A DNA stretch of 64,000 nt. Source: Tunturibacter gelidoferens (GTDB taxonomy: Bacteria; Acidobacteriota; Terriglobia; Terriglobales; Acidobacteriaceae). A program made the position numbers and the translations under genes. The stretch spans positions 1,488,001 through 1,552,000 of the forward strand of contig NZ_CP132938.1 of assembly GCF_040358255.1 (NCBI RefSeq), given 5' to 3'. Within the stretch, counting starts at the first letter, position 1; each line of letters opens with the position of its first letter. The notes under the pieces are model-generated. The model had not been told where the DNA came from, ran no database searches, and saw only the letters and a program-made list of their open reading frames with translations. This document shows, in pieces, positions 45,130-54,547 of the stretch.

Positions 45130-45897
45130 ATGGAGTTTTTGATGGGCGTTTCTATATTTAGTCGTGCTGCAAATAAGGCTCGGATAGTGCTTCAAGGTCG
45201 CGTTTCCTGTTTCAAATTGGCCGTTTTGCTCGTTAAAGGAAAGAAAGGCCTAGAGATCGGAGGCCCGAGTGCAGTATTTCGTGACAAGTACAGTCCGCTG
45301 CCAATTTATGGGGAGTTGGATTCTCTGGATAATTGCGACATTGCGCGCTCAACAACTTGGGGGACTCATTCCGATAGCTACATATTTGCCCCGCACAAAC
45401 ATGCAGGCAAGAACATATTCTGCGATGGCTCGGATCTGTCCGTTGTGTCTAATGAGAGTTATGATTTTGTCTTGTCCTCTCACAATCTTGAGCATTTCGC
45501 AAATCCGGTTAAGGCCTTGAAAGAGTGGCAACGGGTCACTCGACCGGGTGGCTCACTGATTTTAGTTCTTCCAAATTACACCTTGACCTTTGACCATCGG
45601 CGACAGCCAACACCGGTAAGTCACATGATTGAAGATTTCGATCGCAACACTCAAGAGGACGACCTCACCCACTTACCCGAGATTTTACGGGCACACGATC
45701 TAGGTATGGACTTGCCCGCTGGTACGCCAGAGGAATTTCGGGCGCGTTCGCTGAACAACTTTAGCAACCGCTGTCTCCATCATCACGTGTTCGACGAAGC
45801 CAACAGTCAAGAACTGCTCACCCAGGTAGGAATGGAAGTGCTTGCAGTTGATCTCGCACTTCCCCACCACATCTTCTTGTTGGCACGGCGACCGTGA
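45130..45897 (+). CDS. SAM-dependent methyltransferase in the polysaccharide locus
   Basis: A 255-residue class I methyltransferase. The N-terminal region has GKKGLEIGGPSAVFRDKYSP, a variant of motif I (EIGGPS), and DFVLSSHNLEHFANPVKAL for the late acceptor strand. A VTRPGGSLILVLPNYT motif follows. The EIGGPS form occurs in methyltransferases encoded in bacterial glycan clusters, so modification of sugar residues is likely; the acceptor is not readable. The C-terminal half contains conserved His residues (HHHVFDEANSQELL). Its 3' third is duplicated as a decayed copy at 47783-48069. The base composition is lower in GC than flanking housekeeping genes. Confidence 0.85.
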   Translation: MEFLMGVSIFSRAANKARIVLQGRVSCFKLAVLLVKGKKGLEIGGPSAVFRDKYSPLPIYGELDSLDNCDIARSTTWGTHSDSYIFAPHKHAGKNIFCDGSDLSVVSNESYDFVLSSHNLEHFANPVKALKEWQRVTRPGGSLILVLPNYTLTFDHRRQPTPVSHMIEDFDRNTQEDDLTHLPEILRAHDLGMDLPAGTPEEFRARSLNNFSNRCLHHHVFDEANSQELLTQVGMEVLAVDLALPHHIFLLARRP

Positions 45898-46214
45898 CTT
45901 CAGAGTCACGGCATAGATCATTTTTGATTCTGTGCACGTGACCGGTCGCCTATTTGCGATTGCTTCACCCTAGAATTGGTTGCATAAATGGGTACGACCT
46001 CAAGAGAAGAAAATAATGCTCTCGATGCGTTCCATGTGAATGTCACTTCTGGTTTTTGGGGCCCGAAAATGGGTGCGGGGAAGGGAACGCCATCCTTAGA
46101 GATGAGATTCCGTAGTCCAAGTATTCTCCTTGGAGGTGGTAGCTGAAATCATATATTAGGGAACGGACAACAACTACGATATGGATTGATATCCAGGCAT
46201 GGGCGCTGCGAAGG
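45898..46214. other. Intergenic, no gene seen
   Basis: About 315 bases. The first 69 belong to the copy A duplication. The rest holds no supported gene; a GGGGCCCG/GGGTGCGG patch near 46056 resembles that at 44931. The yraN promoter may lie here. Confidence 0.4.
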
Positions 46215-46628
46215 ATGGACTCGCTGCCTGCGCGGCGGACGGGCCAAAGAGGTATTCCGGTGCATCTCGTCACCGGGGAGCAGGGAGAGAGGGAGGCCCT
46301 GTTTCATCTACGGAAGTTGGGATATACGGTTGTGGCTCAGAGGTGGAAGAGCGCGAAGTTATGGGGGGATATCGACCTGGTGGGGTGGGACGGGCCGACG
46401 TTGTGCTTTGTCGAGGTGAAGACGCGAGGTGCAAGGGGTGGGATGACGGCTGAGTCGGCCGTGGACCGGGACAAGCGAGATATGCTGCGGAGGATGGCGC
46501 GCGCGTACCTGAAGGGATTTCCAGAGAAGTTGAGGGTTGATGTTCCGGTGAGGTTCGATGTGGTGTCGGTATACTTGCTGCCAACCGGAACTGAGTTCGA
46601 ACTGTATCGGGGGGCGTTTGGATGGTGA
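46215..46628 (+). CDS. yraN: YraN/UPF0102 endonuclease-like protein
   Basis: A 137-residue protein of the UPF0102 family. Motifs: TGEQGEREALFHLRKLGYTVVAQ, then GDIDLVGWDGPTLCFVEVKTR with the D and E-x-K residues of the restriction-endonuclease-like fold, and a final FDVVSVYLLP. The family has a predicted Holliday-junction-resolvase-like nuclease fold; the role is unproven. The N-terminal leader before the motif is longer than usual. Its stop overlaps the start of the DinB gene (ATGGTGATG), so translation is probably coupled. Confidence 0.9.
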   Translation: MDSLPARRTGQRGIPVHLVTGEQGEREALFHLRKLGYTVVAQRWKSAKLWGDIDLVGWDGPTLCFVEVKTRGARGGMTAESAVDRDKRDMLRRMARAYLKGFPEKLRVDVPVRFDVVSVYLLPTGTEFELYRGAFGW

Positions 46629-47128
46629 TGTATGCGCAAGAGTCGGATGTTGCGGCGCTGGATTCAGTCGAGTTGAGCGAGCGGCTCTCGGCAGTGGTGC
46701 GCGAGTCGATGCCGTGGCTGGTGACGGTCTCCGACGCTGAGGCGAGCGTACCGGAACGGCCGGGCAAGTGGAGCGCGAAGCAGGTGATCGGGCATCTTAT
46801 CGATTCAGCGGTGAACAACCTGGGTAGAGTCATCCGATTACAGATTGGGACGGGGCAGAGTATGCCAGGTTATGAGCAGGTGGCGTGGGTGAATCTGCAG
46901 CACTATTCCGAACGCGAATGGGCGCAGGTACTGGCGCTCTGGGTTGCGTTGAATGAGCATATGGCGTGGACGGTTGGTCATATCGAAAAGGCTCATCTCG
47001 GAGATGTTGGATCGGTTGCAGGGGAGTCTTTGACCCTCGGGTTTCTGATCGAGGACTACATCGCACATATGCTGCATCACTTGCGACTCATGCGGGTATG
47101 GATGGGAATCGGCGATAAGGTGGAGTAG
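46622..47128 (+). CDS. DinB-family protein (four-helix, putative metal-dependent)
   Basis: A 168-residue DinB/YfiT-type four-helix bundle. GKWSAKQVIGHLIDSAVNNLGRV carries the first metal-site His, and the late DYIAHMLHHLRLMRVWMG has the HxxxH-type pair typical of the fold. Family members have been linked to thiol-dependent detoxification (mycothiol- or bacillithiol-dependent transferases). It overlaps yraN by 7 bases. Confidence 0.88.
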   Translation: MVMYAQESDVAALDSVELSERLSAVVRESMPWLVTVSDAEASVPERPGKWSAKQVIGHLIDSAVNNLGRVIRLQIGTGQSMPGYEQVAWVNLQHYSEREWAQVLALWVALNEHMAWTVGHIEKAHLGDVGSVAGESLTLGFLIEDYIAHMLHHLRLMRVWMGIGDKVE

Positions 47129-47197
47129 TCGTCCAAAAACGGATGGAGCCGGTGTCTAATACACTTGATCTGTTTTGATCTAGAAGGATGAGGGACT

Positions 47198-47692
47198 ATG
47201 ACGCTGCTGAATGCACCGGATTTCGATAGCCGTCGCGAGACACGAAACCGTAATTTGTTGATTGCTTTTGGGGTTCTTATTCTGCTGTTGGTCGTGTCGG
47301 GGGTGGGTGGTTTTCTGTTAGGACATGGGTGGTTCTTTTCTAACCTTCCGGCCGAGCATAAGGTGAGCAACTTTTTCAGCGCACTCGAGACCCAGGACTT
47401 TGGCAAGGCGTTTGCGATTTATACAAACGACCCGGACTGGCAACAACATCCCGAACGTCACGCGGACTATCCGCTGAAGAGATTTACCGAAGACTGGACA
47501 AGCGCGAGCCCCGTAGGTGAACCGATTCGTTCCCACCATGTTGATATCTCGAAGACAGATGGGACGGGGCCGTTTGGAAGCGGGATTATTGTCGCGGTGA
47601 GGGTGAATGGCGACCACAAGCTCTTTATGTGGTACGAGCGCAAGGATGGAACGCTGACCGAACCCGCACCGCATATTCTTCAGTATGACTAG
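47198..47692 (+). CDS. Membrane-anchored protein of unknown function (duplicated at 44962)
   Basis: A 164-residue protein with one N-terminal membrane segment (LLIAFGVLILLLVVSGVGGFLL). The rest is probably extracytoplasmic with a cystatin/NTF2-like alpha-beta pattern: VSNFFSALETQDFGKAFAIY and FGSGIIVAVRVN. A similar composition occurs in acidobacterial proteins of unknown role. Its 3' end and downstream sequence form the left part of copy B of the segmental duplication. The tail repeat at 44962-45027 is a stub of a second copy. Confidence 0.7.
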   Translation: MTLLNAPDFDSRRETRNRNLLIAFGVLILLLVVSGVGGFLLGHGWFFSNLPAEHKVSNFFSALETQDFGKAFAIYTNDPDWQQHPERHADYPLKRFTEDWTSASPVGEPIRSHHVDISKTDGTGPFGSGIIVAVRVNGDHKLFMWYERKDGTLTEPAPHILQYD

Positions 47693-48140
47693 GTTCAACT
47701 CTAATTGGGAGGAGGCTGTTTTCTTAGTCGGTTCATTTGTCATTTGACGGCTAACGTATAACTAAGAGAGGGTTCTTCCGAGAGCCAACACCGGTCGACC
47801 ACATGATTGACAATTTTAGGTCTCCACGCCAAAGAGGAACGACCTCTCCACTTACCCGAGGTTTTACGGCACACCACTTAAAGTATGGACTTGTTGGCGA
47901 GTACGCCAGAGGAATTTCGGCGGGTTCGCTGAACAACTTTAGCAATCGCTATCTCTATCGTCACGTGTTCGCCGAAGCCAACAGTCGAGAATTGCTCATC
48001 CAGGTAGGGATGGAGGTCCTTGCGGTTGATATTGCACTTCGCCGCATCTTCTTGCTGGCACGACGATCGCGACTTCACCGCTGCGGCATGTGTCATTTTC
48101 GATCCTGTGCGCCGACCGGTCGCCTGTTTGTGATTGCTTC
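47626..48140. repeat. Segmental tandem duplication, copy B
   Basis: Starts inside the membrane-protein gene and runs into a decayed methyltransferase tail. Relative to copy A it lacks about 500 bases (45102-45604). The two copies are in direct orientation about 2.7 kb apart, with yraN and the DinB gene between. Confidence 0.8.
47783..48069 (+). pseudogene. Decayed 3' fragment of the methyltransferase gene
   Basis: The translation in the best frame keeps SLNNFSNRYLYRHVFAEANS and VGMEVLAVDIALRRIFLLAR, matching residues about 205-255 of the intact gene at 45130-45897. The preceding stretch (RSPRQRGTTSPLTRGF) is out of frame relative to it, so there is at least one frameshift, and the 5' two thirds is missing. 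Confidence 0.8.
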
Positions 48141-48216
48141 AAAGCAGGCGCTGGGGCAAGTCATCTAGTTTAAGAGAGTTTTTCAAGTTCGTCGATGGGT
48201 TAGGATAGATCGGTAC

Positions 48217-49446
48217 ATGGATACTGTTGCGCAAGCGAACGATCAGATTCATCAAACGCCGCTCTCTAACGACGAGGAGGTCTTTGATCTTCTCGATATT
48301 CTGCTGGTGCTGACGCGCAACCGTCGAATGATTGGTCTCGCGACGCTCGTCTCGCTCATAGCAGGGATTGTACTCTCGCTTCTGTTAAAGCCTAGTTTTA
48401 CCGCCACGGCAATCATACTCCCCCCACAGCAGTCTTCTTCTTCTTCAGCATTGCTAGGACAATTGGGTTCGCTCGCCTCGCTCGGAGGAGGGTCCGCCGC
48501 CTCACTCGGACTCAAGACTCCTGGCGATATGTATGTGGGCATCCTTCAAAGTCGTACGATCGCAGATGATGTTATTGCCAAGTTTAACCTCCGAGATATT
48601 TACAAAGAGAAAAAAGCTGAAGATACGCGTAAGGCGCTAAAGTCACACACGGAGATTGAAGTCGGCAAAGACGGTCTTATCAGGATTTCTGTGACTGACC
48701 ACGACCCCAATCGGGCGAGTGACATCACCAATGGCTATGTAAGTGAACTATACAAAATGAACTCTCATCTCGCCATCACCGAAGCTGCGCAGCGCCGGGT
48801 GTTCTTTGACGAGCAGTTAGATAGCGAGAAGAAGGCCCTTGCGGCTGCCGAAGAGGATTTGCGTGTAACAGAGCAAAAGACCGGTTTGATTCAACTGAGT
48901 GGGCAAGCTCAAATGATTATTCAGACAATTGCTCAACTTCGGGCGGAAATTGCGAGCCGCGAGGTGCAATTGCAGTCGATAAGAACGTTTGCCACGGATC
49001 AAAACCCTGAAGTAGCGGTCCTAACCGGCGAGATATCAACTATGCGCCAGCAATTGGCCAAGTTGGAGAATGACCAACAGCGACAGGTGCAACCCGGAAA
49101 TACGCCCGCGGGGCGAATTCCTGAAGATAGCCTAGAGTACGCACGCAAACTTCGAGAAGTGAAATATCACGAAACCCTTTTCGACCTACTTTCGCGCCAA
49201 TATGAAGCGGCTCGTATCGACGAAGCAAAGTCTGCACCCGTTATTCAAGTTGTCGATTACGCAGTACCTCCCGACAAGCGGTCCGGTCCAAAACGAGCGT
49301 TAATTCTCGCAGTTTTTATCGCTGTCGGTTTCGGCCTCGCTTCCGCGAAAGTTTTCGTCGAGGATGCTATCCGTCGGGTGCAGCAAATACCGACGCAAGC
49401 AGCCAAAATGCAGGATCTCTTCTCACAATTTCGCAGGAAATATTGA
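48217..49446 (+). CDS. Wzz/GNVR-type polysaccharide chain-length protein
   Basis: A 409-residue inner-membrane co-polymerase. Two membrane segments, GLATLVSLIAGIVLSLLLKP near residue 45 and ALILAVFIAVGFGLASAKVF near residue 370, flank a periplasmic coiled-coil domain (EKKALAAAEEDLRVTEQKTG and others). The N-terminal YSLDI-like segment is FDLLDILLVLTRNRRM. No C-terminal tyrosine-kinase domain is present, so a separate kinase, if used, is encoded elsewhere. Wzz proteins set the length of O-antigen or capsule chains made by Wzy. It is the first gene of the locus on the plus strand after the duplication. Confidence 0.9.
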   Translation: MDTVAQANDQIHQTPLSNDEEVFDLLDILLVLTRNRRMIGLATLVSLIAGIVLSLLLKPSFTATAIILPPQQSSSSSALLGQLGSLASLGGGSAASLGLKTPGDMYVGILQSRTIADDVIAKFNLRDIYKEKKAEDTRKALKSHTEIEVGKDGLIRISVTDHDPNRASDITNGYVSELYKMNSHLAITEAAQRRVFFDEQLDSEKKALAAAEEDLRVTEQKTGLIQLSGQAQMIIQTIAQLRAEIASREVQLQSIRTFATDQNPEVAVLTGEISTMRQQLAKLENDQQRQVQPGNTPAGRIPEDSLEYARKLREVKYHETLFDLLSRQYEAARIDEAKSAPVIQVVDYAVPPDKRSGPKRALILAVFIAVGFGLASAKVFVEDAIRRVQQIPTQAAKMQDLFSQFRRKY

Positions 49447-49536
49447 GGTTATCTTTTTCGGTTTGTAACGCCGATCAGATCGAATTGCAGAAATGGAAGT
49501 AATTTTTGAACGCAGAGCCCGATGCTTGCAGTGGAG

Positions 49537-50703
49537 TCAAATTTCGCAGGTGCTAGGGGTTCGATGAGAAAGAGTTTTGTTGGGACGACGGCCGAGAAGG
49601 TGGCAATAGAGCTCTGAAAGCTGTATGGCAACCTCGCTCCAATCTTTTCCCAACTTAACACTGTGTGCGCGCTCTGTTCTTCCCATAGCAGCGAGAATCC
49701 CGCGTTCAATATCTTGCGAGTCACCCGGATCAACGTATTGCGCGTTTTCTCCAAGAAGTTCGTGAGTGCCTCCGCATTGAGAGGACACAATAGCGCATCC
49801 TTCACCGTAAGCCTCGAGATCCACAAGTGAAGACACCTCGAACCAACTCGCAGACACATGAACTCTAGAGCGCCGCATATACCTTAGCGTTTCGGCGTGA
49901 GAGAGTCCTGCTAGATATTTAGAACTAGATCTCGCGATTCGAGATTTAAATTCGCGGCAGTATTGTCTGTGATTTAGATTTTCTTTTCCAATAAAAACAC
50001 CTGACAGTCCTAATTGCTCTAAGGCTTCTAGGATTTTGATTTGATTCTTGCGTGCTTCGATTCTTCCAACGACGCAAACTTCTAAGTCACGATGTCCTTC
50101 GTTCTTGGCTGCCGTGCCAGGCGGACTCGATTCACATCCATTGCGGATACAAACGAAATGATTGCTTTCCAATTCGCCAAAATCCTTGGCGATATCGATT
50201 CGCTCTTTCTTGGACAAAATTTGAATAAGGTTTGCGTTAGATAAAAGAGCGCGTTGAATTTCATAAACTCCACGGCGCATCACGGTCCACGTAGGTTTAA
50301 TAAGCTGAGGACTTTCGGCGCAGCGAATCATGCTTCGCAGCAATTCCAGTTGTGGGAAGCGGAGATTACCTGATACTAAACCGACAACTCCGCCTCTTCC
50401 TTCTCTCTCATATCGATTCACTTCCTGATAAGAGTGGTGAATGGTGGACAAAACGATCGGTTTACCAGCTCTTTTCGCGGAGAGGTAGTATGCGAATGCA
50501 TCGACCGGGCGGTCGATATTTGTTAAGTGCACAATATCGTATTCGGTAAAGTCTTCCTTGAAATCGACTATGACCTTACCTGCAAATGGGACTGCAGTGG
50601 ATCTCTCGATTCGCTGCCCCGCATCGATGTAGGCCTGAATCTGATAGAGATCTCCTCCAGGTTGTTTGAAGGCATCAATTCGCATTGGGTAGGCGATTTT
50701 CAT
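49537..50703 (-). CDS. GT4-type glycosyltransferase
   Basis: A 388-residue GT-B glycosyltransferase from the ATG at 50703. The N-domain begins MKIAYPMRIDAFKQPGGDLY. The C-domain opens VCVVGRIEARKNQIKILEAL, the glycosyl-transferase-1 strand. The retaining motif E-x7-E is present in WFEVSSLVDLEAYGEGCAIV. It adds a sugar from an NDP-sugar to a membrane-linked acceptor; the donor is unknown. It shares the minus strand with the polymerase gene upstream by 47 bp, so the two are likely co-transcribed. Confidence 0.9.
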   Translation of the reverse strand: MKIAYPMRIDAFKQPGGDLYQIQAYIDAGQRIERSTAVPFAGKVIVDFKEDFTEYDIVHLTNIDRPVDAFAYYLSAKRAGKPIVLSTIHHSYQEVNRYEREGRGGVVGLVSGNLRFPQLELLRSMIRCAESPQLIKPTWTVMRRGVYEIQRALLSNANLIQILSKKERIDIAKDFGELESNHFVCIRNGCESSPPGTAAKNEGHRDLEVCVVGRIEARKNQIKILEALEQLGLSGVFIGKENLNHRQYCREFKSRIARSSSKYLAGLSHAETLRYMRRSRVHVSASWFEVSSLVDLEAYGEGCAIVSSQCGGTHELLGENAQYVDPGDSQDIERGILAAMGRTERAHSVKLGKDWSEVAIQLSELYCHLLGRRPNKTLSHRTPSTCEI

Positions 50704-50749
50704 AACGCTTAGGGGATACAAAGCTGTTCCTCGTTTAGGGTCCAATCAA

Positions 50750-52093
50750 TTAGCCCATTAATTGATTTATTTTTCGTCCGTCAGGTATCTGGGCAATAGA
50801 CCTAGAGATAACTGAATTTGCTGCGCCGATGCGAGCCATGAGCGCGAGTAGCACCCACATCGGAGGAAAAGTAATATCTGGTCCACTTAAAACTAAGTCG
50901 ATGAACAATGCTAGGCTAGCCCATCCTACCCAGTAGGTAGTGCGCGCCGCATTTCGTGTAAGTTGGAACGCCAATATTGCGAAAAGACAAATTCCTATCA
51001 CGCCGGTATTGCTTGTTATAGCGGCGAACAGACTAGATGGTCGATTGCTTCCTAGACCTACACCGAGACCATAGGTTTGAATGGTCAATAGTAGGGAGTA
51101 TAGGTCGGCTGTAGTTCGAAAGACGAATGATAAGCTGTCCGATTTATCGACGGTTTGCACGAGTAAGGACTGCCGCAGTGGAGAGACGATTATTGCGGCA
51201 AGTGAACCTAAACCAACGAGTGCCAAAATCGATATCTGTTTGAATGTTGCTTTTTTGATATACCATGGGAATTCATAGAGCTTACTGTTAAGCATCAAGA
51301 GAAACGCCACGATTATTACTGCTGCAACCGCCGAACTAGATCGCACCATGGCGAGAGCCAGGAAAACAAAAAGCAAAGATGCAAACTTTCGCTCTCGATT
51401 GAGCACGCGAGCAAGTAGGCCTCCAGTAAACATCGCCAGCACGGCGCCAGCAAGGGATGGTTCACTAAACGTGCCCATGACTCGCGAGTCCCAATTTTGT
51501 AAATCGATATTCGTGATGTAGTAACTAGGGTTATTTGCGAAAAAGGAGGACGGAAATGCAACCCCCACCCTCTGGCAGATAAACTGGATGAGTATTATCG
51601 TCAACAAGAAATAGAAGGAAGCCCAGTAAGACGTTAAAAATTTTGCGGGGTCCGCCTTTAGTTTACTGGCAGATAGAACAACGCAACCCTGCACTCCTAG
51701 GTATGCAGCCTGTGCTACGTTGCCCAGGCCAAACTGAAGCGGTGATTGGCGAAAAAAATCAACTCCGACCTTGGGGTCGTAGACCGGTACGCCACGAAAA
51801 ATCAACGGAAGGATGAAAGCCGATCCCACACCAATTACACAGAAAAGCAAAAGCGGGAGTTTGCCTCGGAATACGGTTGGGGAAACACCACCGAAGGAAC
51901 GGTCCAAGAAAGTACGCAGGATGAAACAACATGCGACGAAATAGTACGGCTGTATTCCAAGAGTTCCGATGTTGATGATAGATCCAGCTTGAAATAGCGA
52001 CGAGAAAATAAGCAACGAAAAAAGCTTGTCGGACGATCTTACGCCACAATATATGGTGGCAATAAGGAACACGGTACCTAAAGGAGTAAGCAT
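50750..52093 (-). CDS. Wzy-like O-antigen/exopolysaccharide polymerase
   Basis: A 447-residue, almost wholly hydrophobic protein with about 10-12 membrane helices and one larger periplasmic loop containing FFANNPSYYITNIDLQNWDSR. The layout, with a conserved Arg in the loop (RVMGTFSEPSLAG), fits the Wzy/O-antigen ligase superfamily. Which of the two activities it has is not decided by sequence; the presence of Wzz and a flippase in the locus favours polymerase. Codons are A/T-richer than in the flanks. Confidence 0.85.
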   Translation of the reverse strand: MLTPLGTVFLIATIYCGVRSSDKLFSLLIFSSLFQAGSIINIGTLGIQPYYFVACCFILRTFLDRSFGGVSPTVFRGKLPLLLFCVIGVGSAFILPLIFRGVPVYDPKVGVDFFRQSPLQFGLGNVAQAAYLGVQGCVVLSASKLKADPAKFLTSYWASFYFLLTIILIQFICQRVGVAFPSSFFANNPSYYITNIDLQNWDSRVMGTFSEPSLAGAVLAMFTGGLLARVLNRERKFASLLFVFLALAMVRSSSAVAAVIIVAFLLMLNSKLYEFPWYIKKATFKQISILALVGLGSLAAIIVSPLRQSLLVQTVDKSDSLSFVFRTTADLYSLLLTIQTYGLGVGLGSNRPSSLFAAITSNTGVIGICLFAILAFQLTRNAARTTYWVGWASLALFIDLVLSGPDITFPPMWVLLALMARIGAANSVISRSIAQIPDGRKINQLMG

Positions 52094-52184
52094 TAGACGA
52101 GCCAGTCTTTTCGCAGGTAAAGCAACTCCCGCGCGTCAGATCCAATAGTTTTAACGCCAGTACGTTTCCGAGTCGAGGTTCCGT

Positions 52185-53174
52185 TCATAGTCGAAGGAGG
52201 AACTGCAGGTGGTTTAGTTTGCCAGTTCGTCTGATCCCATGACGGAGCAAGTTGATATTTCGTCGCTGCCACGACTCCTTCGGTAATGTTGTCATCGACA
52301 CCAATGCTCTTCTGTCTGCCTCGTCAAGTCTAGTCCCAAATATCTTCAGGAAGGCCTCCGCCTGGAGCGCAGCAGCCGTAAGCCACATTTCCAATTCTGG
52401 ATCGCTTCGAAGTCTCCGTAGCCGCTGAATCCAAGACAATCCACCGCCGGCGCCAACCACGTTATGTCTATGCTGGCGATATGTAACAGTTTGGTCGCGT
52501 AGGGGTTGCAGCACACCGAAAGCGGCGGCAATCAGCGCCGACCAATAATCATGCATCATGACGTCGTCGACCGGAACCGGAATCGCTAAGTCGATAAGTG
52601 CACGATTGGCTATCATGGTACATCCGGTGACCAAATTTTGCGCCAGTAAGTTTCTGAAACTGGCTTTTTCGGGCCGGACTCCTGCTCTTCTCCAATGTGA
52701 TTGGGATAGAATGGTGCCGTCGCTGGAAGCGATCTTCATGTCGGTATAGATGAGAATGGGAATGTCTGACCCGCATTGCATTTCCACTTGCATCAACCGC
52801 TCCATGCAACGGGCTAGCTTATCTGATCTCCAGACATCATCCTGGTCGCAGAACGCGATGTAGTCAGCGGTGGAGCGCCGCATGAGGGCGGCAAAGTTGT
52901 TGCAGGGGCCCATTCTTTTGGGATTCCGCTCCCAAAGCAACTTCCCTGGATATTCAGTTGCGTAGCGATCGAGGATATTGAGCGTGTCGTCGATGGAACC
53001 GTCGTCATTTACGAGGACTCGAAAATTTGTCCATGTTTGTACGAACAAGGAGTCGAGCTGCTCGGCAAGAAACGTCTCTCCATTATAGGTAGCCAATAAG
53101 ACGTCGATCCGGGGAGAATTCTGGGGACCACGTTTCAAACTTATTGGATCTACTTGACTGCTTTTAGCGCTCAC
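52185..53174 (-). CDS. GT2 glycosyltransferase (rhamnosyltransferase-like)
   Basis: A 329-residue GT-A enzyme. PRIDVLLATYNGETFLAEQL, the VNDDGSIDDT Asp pair and the YIAFCDQDDVWRSDKL motif (the DxD) are intact. The HDYWSALIAAAFG aromatic acceptor motif follows. FCDQDDVW is characteristic of the GT2 branch that includes many rhamnosyltransferases and WcaA-type enzymes. Sugar identity is not known. It lies 91 bp upstream of the polymerase gene on the minus strand. Confidence 0.9.
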   Translation of the reverse strand: MSAKSSQVDPISLKRGPQNSPRIDVLLATYNGETFLAEQLDSLFVQTWTNFRVLVNDDGSIDDTLNILDRYATEYPGKLLWERNPKRMGPCNNFAALMRRSTADYIAFCDQDDVWRSDKLARCMERLMQVEMQCGSDIPILIYTDMKIASSDGTILSQSHWRRAGVRPEKASFRNLLAQNLVTGCTMIANRALIDLAIPVPVDDVMMHDYWSALIAAAFGVLQPLRDQTVTYRQHRHNVVGAGGGLSWIQRLRRLRSDPELEMWLTAAALQAEAFLKIFGTRLDEADRRALVSMTTLPKESWQRRNINLLRHGIRRTGKLNHLQFLLRL

Positions 53175-53442
53175 CTTCTTAATCCTCGTCCAGTGTTGCT
53201 GCCAAAGTGTTTCTTGTCTGCCATGTGGTTTAAGTCTAATTTACGAAATAGGCCGTGGGCCGACGACCGTCCTAAGAGATCCGCGAATGCAATATTTGTG
53301 TGACTTCTGTCGGCTCTTCAAAAGACCATGGAATGCATTATAGTGCACACTCGCGGCCAGCTAGAATCAGCACCCGTAGTTGCAGACTCTTGCAAGTTGT
53401 TGAAAACCTTCGCCATTTTTGATTGGGATATATAATGGCCAC

Positions 53443-54297
53443 GTGCTTCCGATTCAAGTTCAATGTGTGATTGTCTTATATAAAAACACACCGGCAGAAT
53501 CGAAAACGATCCAATCCATTGTGAATTGTTGCAAGCGGCGGAGCGATCTTGCCGAACAACTTTCGATCTTAATTTACGACAATTCTCCTTACCCACAACA
53601 AACGTCTCCAACGAACTTGCCTTTCTTGGCTACAGAATATCGCCACGACGGTCAGAACGGAGGCCTTGTGGCCGCCTACAATTACGCGTTGCGTAGAGCT
53701 CAACAACGCAAAATCAGTTGGTTGATTGTTTTGGACCAGGACACCGTGGTAGAGGATTGTTTTTTCCCGGCTCTGCTAAAGGAACTTGTCGCATTGTCAA
53801 CACCCAATGTTTGCGCCGTGGTGCCGAAGTTAACGCGCGATGGCGTGATGTTATCTCCTCAAGTGGTCGGAAAATTCTGGAACAAATCAATTCCATTTGA
53901 ATTCTCAGGGATATCTGATAAGCATTTGACGGCACTTAACTCCGCTGCCTGTCTGCGAATCGACGCTCTAGTTAAGATCGGAGGTTTTCCTCTAGAGTAT
54001 CGGTTGGACTATTTGGACCACGTCATATTTCATCGCTTGCAGTCAGCCGGTGGCCGAATAGTTGTGTTGGACGTCACCATCCAACACTGTCTCTCGTCTA
54101 TGAATTTAGAGGCAGAGATGAGCATCGAGCGTTACGTGAGTATGCTTTCTGCGGAGTGGAGTTTTGTCAAGGAAACTGAGTGGGGAGGCGGCACACTCGT
54201 TCACCGACTTAGGCTGTGGAAGCGGGCAGTCGTCCTCTTCGTAAAAGTTCGCAATCGGCGCTATGCGCTTCAAACACTGAAATACAGCCTCAGATAA
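53443..54297 (+). CDS. GT2 glycosyltransferase
   Basis: About 284 residues from a GTG at 53443; a TTG at 53419 in the same frame would add eight residues and no ribosome-binding site decides. Motifs: QCVIVLYKNTPAESKTI, NGGLVAAYNYALR for the nucleotide-sugar site, and LIVLDQDTVVED, the DxD (DQDT) motif. The late NSAACLRIDALVKIGGFPLEY fits the acceptor strand. It is divergent from the minus-strand GT2 gene, with about 270 bp between them. Confidence 0.86.
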   Translation: MLPIQVQCVIVLYKNTPAESKTIQSIVNCCKRRSDLAEQLSILIYDNSPYPQQTSPTNLPFLATEYRHDGQNGGLVAAYNYALRRAQQRKISWLIVLDQDTVVEDCFFPALLKELVALSTPNVCAVVPKLTRDGVMLSPQVVGKFWNKSIPFEFSGISDKHLTALNSAACLRIDALVKIGGFPLEYRLDYLDHVIFHRLQSAGGRIVVLDVTIQHCLSSMNLEAEMSIERYVSMLSAEWSFVKETEWGGGTLVHRLRLWKRAVVLFVKVRNRRYALQTLKYSLR

Positions 54298-54547
54298 GCT
54301 CATGTTCTTGTGAGATCTGCGGAGTACTTGTGACCATTAATTTCGTTACGCACGTGAGGTTCGTTCGTGAACGATTGATAGCTCAGCACAAAGCAAGACG
54401 CTTTACCAGAGGAGCGACTGCCGAGCCGTCTCATACTATGCAAGCGCCTAGTTTTTCGTGGCTCCGAAAACGTATGGAGTTCAGCGTATAATTGAGGCAA
54501 TTCTATGGAGAGCAAATCCTCCTATTAAGAGAGCCTAGGATTCACGC

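Larger units (their letters stand above)
44961..45966. repeat. Segmental tandem duplication, copy A
   Basis: Copy A matches copy B in two blocks. 44961-45101 matches 47626-47770 and 45605-45966 matches 47783-48140, each at roughly 80 percent or more by eye. Copy A carries the intact methyltransferase gene and only the 3' tail of the membrane-protein gene. Confidence 0.8.

Noticed and set aside
46043..46273. Minus-strand frame before yraN
   Set aside because: No site or family; overlaps the yraN start in antisense.
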